DNA of 64,000 nt from Burkholderia paludis (GTDB taxonomy: Bacteria; Pseudomonadota; Gammaproteobacteria; Burkholderiales; Burkholderiaceae): NCBI RefSeq assembly GCF_000732615.1, contig NZ_JPGL01000022.1:1-64000 (forward strand), read 5' to 3'. Position 1 is the stretch's first letter. The number at the start of each line of letters is the position of its first letter. Position numbers and translations under genes: made by a program. Positions 24,977-34,262 of the stretch are shown piece after piece. The notes beneath the pieces are model-generated. The model had not been told where the DNA came from, searched no databases, and worked only from the letters and a program-made list of their open reading frames with translations.

Positions 24977-27523
24977 TCATAACCGCCCTAGCGAAGCAAT
25001 CGCGGCCTCGTAAGTCGACCGCAAGTCCCTATCCAAGCTCACCTGGCTGAGCACAGCTCTTACCCCGCGTAGTGCGTCTGATATTCGAGTCTGTGCGGCT
25101 CTCGCTTGTGTAGTATTGGCCGATAGGTCGACCCCGGCCACCAACTTACGCGTCGAAGCGAGCAAGCGGTCTATATTTGCGGATCGATAGTCGCCGCTAT
25201 TCAGAGCATGGAGTGCAGAGTCATATGCAAGCAACCCAGCCTCAAGTCCGGTCCCCCTGTTCGCTATCTCCCACGCAGCATCATTGATCGCAGTCAAGTC
25301 ATTGACGAGCGACTCGACCTGGGCTTCATTTCGAATAGAATTTTTGGCTGTGCTCAGATCTGATGCTGCTTTGAATAACAACTCGACCGCCGCACTCAAA
25401 CTGCCGTCGGCGAAGCGAATCATGGCAATCTGCGCGGTAGTCCTAGCACGTAATGGGAGCCAAATAGCGCGGTCCATCCCGCTGTCAATCGCCAGATTCA
25501 CAACATCGCTAGCCGCTGCAAATTGCTGCATATCCAATAACGTTTGGTACCACATATCGAACAGCAACGGCCGGCGCTGCCCATGCTTAAATGACGCATT
25601 GAGCGCGGCAACTGCCTCCGACGGCTTGGTCTCCCGCAGGCACCGCCCTTTTAGCATCAGCAAATCCGGGTTATCGTAATCAGCTGACAAGGCTGCATCT
25701 ACTGTTTCGATAGCCGGCGCGATCTGGTTTGCACTCATGAGAGCAATTACCTGTTTCACGACCAAACCGACTTTCTTTCTCGTGCTAGCGCCTGCCGCTG
25801 CTGCCGCTTTTTTGCTAAATTCCCGGGCGGAAGAAAGTAAGCGCCGATGATCCGCAACCAGCTCGTCCGCCGCCTCAAGCACGGCGGTCGCCGTGGACTC
25901 CGGTACGGAAAAACGCGGTTCCCTTTCAATAATTTTTGGTGAATCAACTAGGAAGAGCATTTGCAACTGCGTTATCGCGGCATCGAATTCTACTTTTCCG
26001 GTATGCGTCACCTCAAGTAGCTCAGCACGCGAACAGTCTCGCAGGATTGCTGCCCCGTAAAGGATGCGCCTAGCCGCTACCGACAGCGCCTGGAGCTCCT
26101 TTTTTAGGGCAGCAGAACGTGCATCTTCTCCGGGCTTGCCCCCCCACTCCTTTACCGCCTGCTGCAAGGTATAGCCTTGCTTTACTAAGCGGAGAATAGA
26201 GTCGGTCCATAGCGGTGATCCACCACTTGATTTCTGTAGCGGCCGAATATCTGATCGGCTCAACGACGAGACGCCGAAGCGGAGTAGGCGATCCGCAACA
26301 AACGACTCATATGGCTCTCCATCAAGCCCAGGAACGAGGATGCATTGCGTGTCAGAGAATGCGAAATTTGCACGCGTAGTCAACAGGAACTTCGAATTGC
26401 CCCCGGGCGCGATCTGTTGAACGATTTCAAAAACTCGCTTTTGTTGAGTCGGATCAAGCGAATCAATGTCATCCACCACGATTAAAGATGGAATCAATCG
26501 CAGGCTTTCCCGAAGCGTGCGCTGCAGCGTGTATTCACTCTCCTCTTTGGCGTCGAGTTGCTGCTGAGTGATTCCTGCAGTGCCTAGGCACAAAACCTCC
26601 AACAATTCACGGGGGCTGGAGTACCAACACTCGGGCAGCTCCACGTACTCGTTTCGATCTGCTCGAAATTGCACACGCTTTGCAGACACCCAAAGGACCT
26701 GAATAAATGGCAATGGTGCATTGCGAAAGAATCGACTCGCGAACTCGTAAGCAATCGATGTTTTGCCTTTTCCTCCGACACCGGCCAGTAGCCTAACAGG
26801 TTCCAGTTCGTCTGCAATCCAAGCCCAGAGCGACGCGAGAATTTCGTCACGGCCAAAAAGATGGGTGCAGATCAAATTCCGATCTGGGAGATTGTTCGGT
26901 ATCACCCGAGACACCGTGGCCATTGGCGACAGCTTGATACTACCAGCAAGTAGATCGTCGGCGTTTCTCGATGAATTTAGAAACTCCCACTGTGAAGCGA
27001 TGGTCGCTGGCACTGTCCGGTCAAATTGGCGGAAGTACGTCGTCTTTTCCATGAAAATTGGCCGACCGGGCTTCTTTTCAGGTCCATTTTTTGTAAGAAA
27101 CGCCGGGGACTGCGACACCGGTCGACAAGGAATAAATATCGAAATGACTGACTTCTCTGAGACAGTGATGTCTGACACTGAAATTTCGACAAGGGAGGAG
27201 CAATACGATTCGAGTGCGCCTCTGAGTTGCACGACAAAATCGGCGGGTTTATCAAAGCCGACAATCGAGAACTTTTCGTCGACCGCTGTTTCCGACACTC
27301 CTAAAAATAAGTAGCCGCCGTATGAATTGAAGAATGACAGAATGTCTTTCGCCAATTCCGCGTATGCCACCTTGGAACCATCGAACGCCTCCTTGTAGTC
27401 CCACAGCGCGCACTCTTTCGGAACCGGACAGCTGTCGGGAAAGAACACATCCAACAACGCTGACCCAATGGCGCCACCGCGCACACACTTTATTGCACCC
27501 CGTACGTGGTCGTGTAGATTCAT
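24977..27523 (-). CDS. AlbA_2/Schlafen-like - STAND NTPase - helical repeat protein, candidate antiphage NLR
   Basis: 848 residues. Residues about 38-175 form an AlbA_2 (Schlafen-like) domain: ALWDYKEAFDG, LAKDILSFFNSYGGYLFLGVSE and FSIVGFDKP. A STAND/NB-ARC-like NTPase follows: P-loop LAGVGGKGKTS (Lys254), Walker B LIVVDDIDSLD (about 347-357), FLLTTRANF (TTR at 382-384) and SGGSPL (about 433-438) like the NB-ARC GxP motif. The region after about 580 is helical and TPR-like (NPDLLMLKGRCLRETKPSEAVAAL), the likely sensor. This effector-switch-sensor order is that of STAND antiphage proteins (Avs and bacterial NACHT families), and AlbA_2 could be the effector. Function is an inference. AT-richer than the flanks, and no Shine-Dalgarno is obvious. 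Confidence 0.85.
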   Translation of the reverse strand: MNLHDHVRGAIKCVRGGAIGSALLDVFFPDSCPVPKECALWDYKEAFDGSKVAYAELAKDILSFFNSYGGYLFLGVSETAVDEKFSIVGFDKPADFVVQLRGALESYCSSLVEISVSDITVSEKSVISIFIPCRPVSQSPAFLTKNGPEKKPGRPIFMEKTTYFRQFDRTVPATIASQWEFLNSSRNADDLLAGSIKLSPMATVSRVIPNNLPDRNLICTHLFGRDEILASLWAWIADELEPVRLLAGVGGKGKTSIAYEFASRFFRNAPLPFIQVLWVSAKRVQFRADRNEYVELPECWYSSPRELLEVLCLGTAGITQQQLDAKEESEYTLQRTLRESLRLIPSLIVVDDIDSLDPTQQKRVFEIVQQIAPGGNSKFLLTTRANFAFSDTQCILVPGLDGEPYESFVADRLLRFGVSSLSRSDIRPLQKSSGGSPLWTDSILRLVKQGYTLQQAVKEWGGKPGEDARSAALKKELQALSVAARRILYGAAILRDCSRAELLEVTHTGKVEFDAAITQLQMLFLVDSPKIIEREPRFSVPESTATAVLEAADELVADHRRLLSSAREFSKKAAAAAGASTRKKVGLVVKQVIALMSANQIAPAIETVDAALSADYDNPDLLMLKGRCLRETKPSEAVAALNASFKHGQRRPLLFDMWYQTLLDMQQFAAASDVVNLAIDSGMDRAIWLPLRARTTAQIAMIRFADGSLSAAVELLFKAASDLSTAKNSIRNEAQVESLVNDLTAINDAAWEIANRGTGLEAGLLAYDSALHALNSGDYRSANIDRLLASTRKLVAGVDLSANTTQARAAQTRISDALRGVRAVLSQVSLDRDLRSTYEAAIASLGRL

Positions 27524-27823
27524 AGTTGTTTATGTCATCGCTATATTGAGCCAGGAACCGTTTCGGTGCGCTTATTCGGCGCGGTGCGCGTGCCGCAAAT
27601 CGTCATCTTTCATCTTACTATAGCTTGACGCCGCAGCACGACCATCAACGTCCGCTGTTCGAGAGTTGCGGCCGTTCGAATAGCCGTCTGACGGAGTTGG
27701 CAAACGGCGGCTTGTGGCCGAACCCGGAAGTTCGGCCGGCGCCCATTAGCCGCCTGCCCGATCTCGACGCGAACTTCCCTTGTCGACCCGAAGCCGCCGG
27801 TCAATTTGACGACAAGCGGTCAT
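27524..27823. other. Interval upstream of the STAND gene
   Basis: 300 bases. A hairpin GGCCGAAC/GTTCGGCC (27716-27737) is present. The left part is AT-rich (CTTACTATAGCTTG near 27613) and may hold promoters. No gene supported. Confidence 0.4.
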
Positions 27824-28150
27824 CTACATTAAGCGCGCGCGATATCGTCCGTACGCGAGCAGCGCGAAAAACAGCAATAAGGCTAAAGTACCAACAAGCA
27901 GTGCCACCCTTGCTACGCGCGCCCAGCTATCAATTTGTGGGTCGTTCAGTGATCTATAGTCACCGCTCACCAGCCAGATAATCGGCGCGTAGTTGAATTT
28001 ACCGTCCTTTCCAAGGAACGCGCTTTCTCCCGGATAGTGGCTCTGCAGTTTGGCGACGATTCTGCTCTGCATAAGGCCGCTGACCAGCAGACCGATCGCG
28101 GCTAGCGCGATAAGCAACTCGAAAACGTGCATGACATCGGCGGAGTTCAT
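27824..28150 (-). CDS. Small two-helix membrane protein (accessory)
   Basis: 108 residues with two predicted membrane helices (about 8-28 LFELLIALAAIGLLVSG and 80-101 VALLVGTLALLLFFALLAYG) joined by a polar loop containing YPGESAFLGKDGKFNYAP. I do not recognise the family. It is on the same strand as, and 300 bases upstream of, the STAND gene. It could be an associated membrane effector, or unrelated cargo. The frame is real-looking but short. Confidence 0.55.
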   Translation of the reverse strand: MNSADVMHVFELLIALAAIGLLVSGLMQSRIVAKLQSHYPGESAFLGKDGKFNYAPIIWLVSGDYRSLNDPQIDSWARVARVALLVGTLALLLFFALLAYGRYRARLM

Positions 28151-28300
28151 GTCGTGAAATTTTTCCTGAGTGCACTACCGTTGCGACGAAACATTATCGA
28201 CGATTTTCATATCAAAGCCGACTGACCGCTTCTGGCCGGTTGCTGCCCCTCGCCATCGCCGACAACTGGCCGGATGGCGAACTTCGACCGATCCCGTGCG

Positions 28301-28332
28301 GGCCACTGGTAAACTCGGGCAACCAAAGCAAC
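28301..28332 (+). repeat. Copy C of the promoter repeat, containing the native mutS promoter
   Basis: Identical to copy B. It contains the extended -10 TGGTAAACT (TAAACT at 28310-28315), expected to start mutS mRNA near 28322, about 28 bases before the ATG. No clear -35, consistent with an extended -10 promoter. Confidence 0.7.
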
Positions 28333-28349
28333 AATTTCATGCCTGACCT

Positions 28350-31007
28350 ATGACCACGCTGTCGCCCGACGCCTTCGCCGGCCACACCCCGATGATGCAG
28401 CAGTACCTGCGCATCAAGGCCGACCACCCCGACACGCTCGTTTTCTACCGGATGGGCGACTTCTACGAGCTGTTCTTCGAAGACGCGGAAAAGGCCGCCC
28501 GACTGCTCGACCTGACCCTCACGCAACGCGGCGCATCGGCCGGCACGCCGATCAAGATGGCCGGCGTGCCGCATCACGCCGTCGAACAATATCTTGCGAA
28601 GCTCGTGAAGATGGGCGAATCGGTCGCGCTCTGCGAACAGATCGGCGATCCAGCCGCGTCGAAGGGCCCCGTCGAGCGCAAGGTCGTGCGCGTCGTCACG
28701 CCCGGCACGCTGACCGATGCCGCACTGCTGTCCGACAAGAACGACGTCTATCTGCTCGCGATGTGCACGGGCCACAACAAGCGCGGCGTCGCGGTCAACA
28801 TCGGCCTCGCGTGGCTGAATCTCGCCAGCGGCGCCTTGCGGCTCGCCGAAATCGCGCCCGACCAGCTCGCTGCCGCGCTCGAACGCATCCGCCCGGCCGA
28901 AATCCTGACGCCGGACGGCGCGACCGACTCCGTGCCCGCGGGCGCGGGCGCAAACAAGCGCGTGCCGGCCTGGCACTTCGACATCGCGTCGGGCACGCAG
29001 CGCCTGTGCGATCAGCTCGACGTCGCGAGCCTCGACGGCTTCGGCGCGCATTCGCTGACGAGCGCGTGCGGCGCGGCCGGCGCGCTGCTGCTCTACGCAG
29101 CCGCCACGCAAGGCCAGCAGTTGCGGCACGTGCGCAGCCTGAAGGTCGAGAACGAAACCGAATACATCGGGCTCGATCCGGCGACGCGCCGCAACCTCGA
29201 ACTGACCGAGACCCTGCGCGGCACCGAATCGCCAACGCTGTATTCGCTCCTCGACAGCTGTTGCACGACGATGGGCAGCCGCCTGCTGCGCCACTGGCTG
29301 CATCACCCGCCACGCGCGTCGGTTGCGGCGCAATCGCGCCAGCAGGCGATCGGCGCGCTGCTCGAGGCGCCGGCCAACGCGAGCCTCGACGCCTTGCGCA
29401 GCGCACTGCGCCAGATCGCCGACGTCGAGCGGATCACCGGGCGTCTCGCCCTGCTGTCCGCACGCCCGCGCGACCTGTCCAGCCTGCGCGATACGTTCGC
29501 CGCGCTGCCGGCGCTGCGCGAACGCATCAGCGCGATCGTTGCGAATGCGGATGCGCTCACGCGCGTCGATGCGGCGCTCGCGCCGCCCGCCGAATGCCTC
29601 GACCTGCTGACGAACGCGATCGCGCCCGAGCCGGCCGCAATGGTGCGCGACGGCGGCGTGATCGCGCGCGGCTACGATGCCGAGCTCGACGAACTGCGCG
29701 ACATCTCGGAAAACTGCGGCCAGTTCCTGATCGATCTCGAAGCGCGCGAACGCACGCGCACCGGCATCGCGAACCTGCGCGTCGAATACAACAAGGTGCA
29801 CGGCTTCTACATCGAGGTCACGCGCGGCCAGACCGACAAAGTGCCGGACGATTACCGCCGCCGCCAGACGCTGAAGAATGCCGAACGCTACATCACGCCG
29901 GAACTGAAGACCTTCGAGGACAAGGCGCTGTCCGCGCAGGAACGCGCGCTGGCACGCGAGCGGGCGCTGTACGACGCGGTATTGCAGGCGCTGCTGCCGT
30001 TCATCTCCGAATGCCAGCGCGTCGCCTCCGCCCTCGCCGAACTCGACCTGCTCGCCGCGTTCGCCGAGCGCGCTCGCGCGCTCGACTGGGTCGCGCCGAC
30101 GTTCACCGACGAGGTCGGCATCGAGATCGAACAAGGCCGCCACCCGGTCGTCGAAGCGCAGGTCGAACAGTTCATCGCGAACGACTGCCGGTTCGGCAGC
30201 GAGCGCAAGCTGCTGTTGATCACCGGCCCAAACATGGGCGGTAAGTCGACGTTCATGCGGCAGACCGCGCTGATTGCACTGATGGCTTACGTGGGCAGCT
30301 ACGTGCCGGCCAAATCGGCCTGTTTCGGCCCGATCGACCGGATCTTCACGCGGATCGGCGCGGCCGACGATCTCGCGGGCGGCCGCTCGACGTTCATGGT
30401 CGAGATGACCGAGGCCGCGGCCATCCTCAACGACGCGACGCCGCAAAGCCTGGTGCTGATGGACGAAATCGGCCGCGGCACGTCGACGTTCGACGGTCTC
30501 GCACTCGCGTGGGCCATCGCTCGTCACCTGCTGGCGCACAACGCGTGCTACACGCTGTTCGCGACGCACTACTTCGAGCTGACGCAACTGCCGGCCGAAT
30601 TCCCGCAAGCGGCCAACGTCCACCTGTCGGCCGTCGAGCACGGCCACGGCATCGTGTTCCTGCACGCGGTCAACGAAGGACCGGCGAACCAGAGCTACGG
30701 CCTGCAGGTCGCGCAGCTCGCGGGCGTTCCGGCGCCGGTGATCCGCGCCGCACGCAAGCACCTCGCGTATCTCGAACAGCAGTCGGCAACGCAGCACACG
30801 CCGCAACTCGACCTGTTCAGCGCGCCGCCGGCGGCCGTCGACGATCTCGAATGCGCGGACGCGCCGGCGCCTGCCGACACGCCGCATCCGGCGCTCGAGA
30901 AACTGCGCGACATCGATCCCGACGACCTCAAGCCGCGAGAGGCGCTCGACCTGCTGTACGAACTGCGCACGCTGGTCCGTTCGCACGATGCCGACGGGCA
31001 CGCGTAA
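28350..31007 (+). CDS. mutS: DNA mismatch repair protein MutS
   Basis: 885 residues. The mismatch-reading motif is [15 protein letters not shown] (Phe-x-Glu near residue 35), followed by core and lever domains, then the ABC ATPase: Walker [16 protein letters not shown], signature [14 protein letters not shown] and Walker [17 protein letters not shown]. The C-terminal tetramerisation segment is present ([23 protein letters not shown]). MutS recognises mismatches and recruits MutL. Its promoter is copied in the adjacent insert, but the gene itself is intact. Confidence 0.98.
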   Translation: MTTLSPDAFAGHTPMMQQYLRIKADHPDTLVFYRMGDFYELFFEDAEKAARLLDLTLTQRGASAGTPIKMAGVPHHAVEQYLAKLVKMGESVALCEQIGDPAASKGPVERKVVRVVTPGTLTDAALLSDKNDVYLLAMCTGHNKRGVAVNIGLAWLNLASGALRLAEIAPDQLAAALERIRPAEILTPDGATDSVPAGAGANKRVPAWHFDIASGTQRLCDQLDVASLDGFGAHSLTSACGAAGALLLYAAATQGQQLRHVRSLKVENETEYIGLDPATRRNLELTETLRGTESPTLYSLLDSCCTTMGSRLLRHWLHHPPRASVAAQSRQQAIGALLEAPANASLDALRSALRQIADVERITGRLALLSARPRDLSSLRDTFAALPALRERISAIVANADALTRVDAALAPPAECLDLLTNAIAPEPAAMVRDGGVIARGYDAELDELRDISENCGQFLIDLEARERTRTGIANLRVEYNKVHGFYIEVTRGQTDKVPDDYRRRQTLKNAERYITPELKTFEDKALSAQERALARERALYDAVLQALLPFISECQRVASALAELDLLAAFAERARALDWVAPTFTDEVGIEIEQGRHPVVEAQVEQFIANDCRFGSERKLLLITGPNMGGKSTFMRQTALIALMAYVGSYVPAKSACFGPIDRIFTRIGAADDLAGGRSTFMVEMTEAAAILNDATPQSLVLMDEIGRGTSTFDGLALAWAIARHLLAHNACYTLFATHYFELTQLPAEFPQAANVHLSAVEHGHGIVFLHAVNEGPANQSYGLQVAQLAGVPAPVIRAARKHLAYLEQQSATQHTPQLDLFSAPPAAVDDLECADAPAPADTPHPALEKLRDIDPDDLKPREALDLLYELRTLVRSHDADGHA

Positions 31008-32256
31008 GCGCATCCCGTGCGGCCTGCGGGCCCGCGCCGCTACCGCGCTCGTCGCGGCGACGCTCGCGCTCGCGCAGGCCGACGCACGGGCCGCGCCGCC
31101 GAAGCAGCGCACCGCCGCGCCCTACTCGTTCGCGGTCGTGTCGGGCGTGATGAACGTGCCCGCGGACGAACCGGCCGCCCAGCGGCTGCTCGATTCGATC
31201 GCGCGCGAGCGCAACCTCGCGTTCGTCGTCTATGCGGGCGACCTCAAAGGCTCGAAGGAAGCGTGCCGCGATGCGCTGTATTCGCAGCGCGGCGCGATCC
31301 TGGACGCGGCACGTGTGCCGCTCGTGTTCATCCCCGGCCACGACGACTGGGCGACGTGCAACACCACGGCCGGCGGCGGCTACGATCCGGTCGAGCGGCT
31401 CGACTTCCTGCGACAGACGCTGCTCGCCGATTCCGCGCTGCCCGATCCCGGCGCGCTGCAGATCACGCGGGAGAGCGAAGTCGCACGGTTCCGGCCGTAT
31501 CGCGAAAACGTCCGCTGGATGCGCGACGATATCGTCTATGTCGCGCTCAACGCGCCTGCGCCGAACAACCACTATCTGACGGCCGGCGGCCGGAACGGGG
31601 AATTTGAGGATCGCATCATCGCGAACGGCTTCTGGATCGATCACGCGGCCGAATACGCGAAGCGCCGCGAGGCGCGCGCGATCGTGGTGATTTTCGAGGG
31701 CGATCCGCAATTCGAACGCTACGAACGCGCGGAACGCTTTGCGTGGCTGCGTTTCAACCGGCCGCGCGTACGCGACGGCTTCCGTGAGTTGAAACGAACG
31801 CTGGTCAAGGCGGCGGCAACGTTCCGCGGCCCGATACTGGTGATGCACGCAAGCGGCGAAGCGCTTGCGAACGGCTTTCAGATCGATCGCCCGTTGCGTA
31901 ACGACGACGGTGAACTGGTAGGAAACGTGACACGCGTCGCGATCGGACCGCGCCATCCGGCAAATCAGTGGGTCAAGGTGAGCGTGTCGCCGGCACGACA
32001 GACAATCTTCAACGTCAGCCTGCAGGATGTACCGAAGAACCTGCCGGTGCCGCCCGCGCTGCCGCTCGTGCCGCACGACGACGTCCCGCTGCCGCAGATG
32101 CCGGAAATCCCCGCGTTGCCGGCGCTGCCCGACTCATCGTCGGTCGCGCCGCCACTGCAGGGCGACGGCGCCGCACCGGGCGCCGCATCGTGGCCGGCCC
32201 CCGTTCCGGGGCCGGCGCCCGCCCTGCCCGCGAGCTCAGTGCAGGGTACGCCCTGA
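30988..32256 (+). CDS. Metallophosphoesterase-like exported protein with degenerate active site
   Basis: 422 residues, signal peptide-like N-terminus ([19 protein letters not shown]). The fold is suggested by [13 protein letters not shown] and [12 protein letters not shown], which sit where calcineurin-like phosphoesterases have GDxxx and GNHD/E. The first D-x-H motif is replaced by VVSGVMN and the terminal GHxH motif is not seen, so catalysis may be lost or altered. The last 70 residues are a Pro-rich tail ([18 protein letters not shown]). It overlaps the mutS end by 20 bases and the slyD end (opposite strand) by 21 bases. Confidence 0.75.
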   Translation: MPTGTRKRIPCGLRARAATALVAATLALAQADARAAPPKQRTAAPYSFAVVSGVMNVPADEPAAQRLLDSIARERNLAFVVYAGDLKGSKEACRDALYSQRGAILDAARVPLVFIPGHDDWATCNTTAGGGYDPVERLDFLRQTLLADSALPDPGALQITRESEVARFRPYRENVRWMRDDIVYVALNAPAPNNHYLTAGGRNGEFEDRIIANGFWIDHAAEYAKRREARAIVVIFEGDPQFERYERAERFAWLRFNRPRVRDGFRELKRTLVKAAATFRGPILVMHASGEALANGFQIDRPLRNDDGELVGNVTRVAIGPRHPANQWVKVSVSPARQTIFNVSLQDVPKNLPVPPALPLVPHDDVPLPQMPEIPALPALPDSSSVAPPLQGDGAAPGAASWPAPVPGPAPALPASSVQGTP

Positions 32257-32778
32257 CGGTGCTTCGCCGTCTTCGTCTTCATCCTCGTCGACGATCTCGA
32301 GCCCTTCCGCGCCGTGCGCGTGCTCATGCTCGATTTCGTCTTCGGTGGCTTCGCGAACGTCCTTCACGGTGAGCGCGAAACGCAGCGCCATGCCGGCCAG
32401 CGGGTGGTTGCCGTCGAGCACGACCTTGTCTTCGGCGATGTCGGTGACCGTGTAGATCAGCGAATCGACTTCCTCGTCGCCGTCTTCCGGCGTGCCTTCG
32501 AACTGCATGCCCACTTCGAGCGGCTCGGGAAAACGATCGCGCGGCTCGATCTTCACGAGTTCGGGATCGTAGTCGCCGAACGCGTCCTGCGGCTCGAGCT
32601 GAACCTGCGCCTGGTAGCCCGGCTCATGGCCGTCGAGCTGTTCCTCGATCTTGGGGAACGTGCCATCATAGCCGCCGTGCAGATAGACCATCGGCTCGTC
32701 GCTTTCCTCGATCAGATTGCCCTGTGCATCCGACAGCTTGTAAGTGACCGACACGACGGTGTTTTTTGCGATTTTCAT
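32236..32778 (-). CDS. slyD: FKBP-type peptidyl-prolyl isomerase SlyD
   Basis: 180 residues from MKIAKNTVVSVTYKLSD. The FKBP core carries YLHGGYDGTFPKIEEQLDG, with the IF chaperone insert (YDPELVKIEPRDRFPEPL) between strands, then LDGNHPLAGMALRFALTV. The tail is His-poor and acidic (EHEHAHG then DEDEDEDGE), so nickel storage is likely weaker than in E. coli SlyD. It acts as folding helper and nickel chaperone. The frame extends 37 codons upstream, but GGGAGA before this ATG and conservation fix the start. Confidence 0.93.
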   Translation of the reverse strand: MKIAKNTVVSVTYKLSDAQGNLIEESDEPMVYLHGGYDGTFPKIEEQLDGHEPGYQAQVQLEPQDAFGDYDPELVKIEPRDRFPEPLEVGMQFEGTPEDGDEEVDSLIYTVTDIAEDKVVLDGNHPLAGMALRFALTVKDVREATEDEIEHEHAHGAEGLEIVDEDEDEDGEAPSGRTLH

Positions 32779-32802
32779 CCAATTCTCCCAAATACAAGTC
32801 TC

Positions 32803-32808
32803 ATTATA
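32803..32808 (-). promoter_or_regulatory. -10 element of slyD
   Basis: The minus strand has a consensus TATAAT 24 bases upstream of the slyD ATG. GGCTTG 17 bases further up is a poor -35. The same bases lie just before the ATG of the divergent oxygenase gene. Confidence 0.6.
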
Positions 32809-32810
32809 CG

Positions 32811-34031
32811 ATGCGCAACCGGTCTCAAGCCGAACCGCGGGATGCCGCCGCCGCCGCGCTCGGCGCGCCGCCACCCGATCTTCCCACACCGCTGCTCGGC
32901 GGTCTTACGCCGGCGCAATTCATGCGCGGCTACTGGCAGAAAAAGCCGCTGCTGATCCGTCAGGCGATTCCCGGCGTCGCGTCGCCGGTCTCGCGCGACG
33001 CGCTGTTCGAACTCGCAGCGGACTATGACGCGGAATCGCGGCTGATCACCCATTTTCGTAACAAGTGGCAACTCGCGCACGGCCCGTTCGAGCCCGGCTC
33101 GCTGCCCGCCGTCACACGCAAGGCCTGGACCCTGCTGGTACAGGGGCTCGACCTGCACGTCGACGCGGCACGGGAGCTGCTCGACCGCTTCCGCTTCATC
33201 CCCGACGCGCGCCTCGACGACCTGATGATCTCGTATGCAACGGACGGCGGCGGCGTCGGCCCGCACTTCGACTCGTATGACGTATTCCTGCTGCAGGTCG
33301 AAGGCCGGCGCCGCTGGCGCGTCGGCGCGCAGAAGGACCTGTCGCTGCAGCCGGACGTGCCGCTGAAGATCCTCGAGAACTTCGAGCCGAGCGACGAATG
33401 GGTGCTGGAGCCGGGCGACATGCTGTACCTGCCGCCGCACATCGCGCACGACGGCGTCGCCGAAGGCGAGTGCATGACCTGCTCGATCGGCTTCCGGGCT
33501 CCGTCCGCCGGTGAACTCGGCGCCCAGTTCCTGTACTATCTCGCGGAGCGCGGCGGCCTGCGCGACGGGTGCGGCGACGATCTCTACCGCGATCCGAAGC
33601 AGCCGGCCGTCGATACGCCCGCGCAGTTGCCTCCGGCCATGGTCGAGCGCGTCGCCGAGATCGTCGACGCCATCCGCTGGCGCAAGCGCGACGTCGCCGA
33701 ATTCCTCGGCTGCTACCTGAGCGAGCCCAAGCCGAACGTCGTGTTCGACCCGCCCGCGCGTCCGCTGTCCGAGGCGGCCTTCGTCACACAGGCGTCACGA
33801 CGTGGTGTATCTCTCGACAGAAAGGCCGCATTGATGTATAACGCGCGCTCGTACTTCATTAATGGCGAGGAGGGACCGCTCGAGCAAGCCGAAGAATGGC
33901 TGCCCGAACTGGCCAATCAACGCCATATGGAGGCGAAACGGTTTGTAACACTATCCCGGGCTCCCTCGATGACAGCTTTGTTGCACGAGTGGTATCGTGC
34001 GGGCTGGATACGGGTCGGTAACCGGGATTAG
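32811..34031 (+). CDS. roxA: JmjC/cupin 2-oxoglutarate oxygenase, ribosomal protein uL16 arginine hydroxylase type
   Basis: 406 residues from MRNRSQAEPRDAAAA. The JmjC-type iron motif is visible as GPHFDSYDVFLLQVEGRRRWRVG (HxD) with the distal His in LPPHIAHDGVAEG. A C-terminal winged-helix region follows. The YcfD/RoxA family hydroxylates an arginine of ribosomal protein L16. Length matches (about 370-410). It is divergent from slyD with only 32 bases between the ATGs. Confidence 0.87.
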   Translation: MRNRSQAEPRDAAAAALGAPPPDLPTPLLGGLTPAQFMRGYWQKKPLLIRQAIPGVASPVSRDALFELAADYDAESRLITHFRNKWQLAHGPFEPGSLPAVTRKAWTLLVQGLDLHVDAARELLDRFRFIPDARLDDLMISYATDGGGVGPHFDSYDVFLLQVEGRRRWRVGAQKDLSLQPDVPLKILENFEPSDEWVLEPGDMLYLPPHIAHDGVAEGECMTCSIGFRAPSAGELGAQFLYYLAERGGLRDGCGDDLYRDPKQPAVDTPAQLPPAMVERVAEIVDAIRWRKRDVAEFLGCYLSEPKPNVVFDPPARPLSEAAFVTQASRRGVSLDRKAALMYNARSYFINGEEGPLEQAEEWLPELANQRHMEAKRFVTLSRAPSMTALLHEWYRAGWIRVGNRD

Positions 34032-34102
34032 TGTGAGTCGCCCCGTATGCCCGTACGGATCAAATTCTGTATGGGAAAGACAACGTATTGACCCCGCATT
34101 TG

Positions 34103-34131
34103 TCGACGGTCGATAGGAAAGTGCATATAAT
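34103..34131 (+). promoter_or_regulatory. Sigma-70 promoter of the Ala/Ser lipoprotein gene
   Basis: TCGACG (34103-34108), 17-base spacer, TATAAT (34126-34131). The expected leader is about 125 bases long. Confidence 0.65.
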
Positions 34132-34262
34132 TTCCGCCCAAGCCGTAGGGAAGATTCACGCTCTAGAAGTGCATCTCCACCAGCGGCCCAGGTCGGTGTT
34201 GGAGCACATTACCGGTATTGTTTCGCGCTGTTGCTTACCTTTAACCATAAAAGGACGTGATC

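Larger units (their letters stand above)
23803..28332. mobile_element. Accessory insert bounded by copies of the mutS 5' region
   Basis: Three copies of the mutS upstream segment (23803, 24452, 28301) delimit two cargo blocks: 23826-24451 with one small secreted protein, and 24484-28300 with the AlbA_2-STAND gene and a small membrane protein. The cargo is visibly AT-richer than the flanking genes. No integrase, transposase, terminal inverted repeats or tRNA target is seen. The pattern suggests repeated insertion, or recombination between diverged mutS 5' regions, at one site, each time leaving an intact mutS promoter next to mutS. Confidence 0.55.

Noticed and set aside
23803..28332. CRISPR array or insertion sequence as explanation of the repeats
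   Set aside because: Only three copies, separated by 650 and 3850 bases, no regular spacing, no transposase and no terminal inverted repeats.
28212..31112. A 966-codon open frame on the minus strand opposite mutS
   Set aside because: It mirrors mutS, is extremely rich in Arg, Val and Asp, and has no family features; a GC-bias artefact of the antisense frame.
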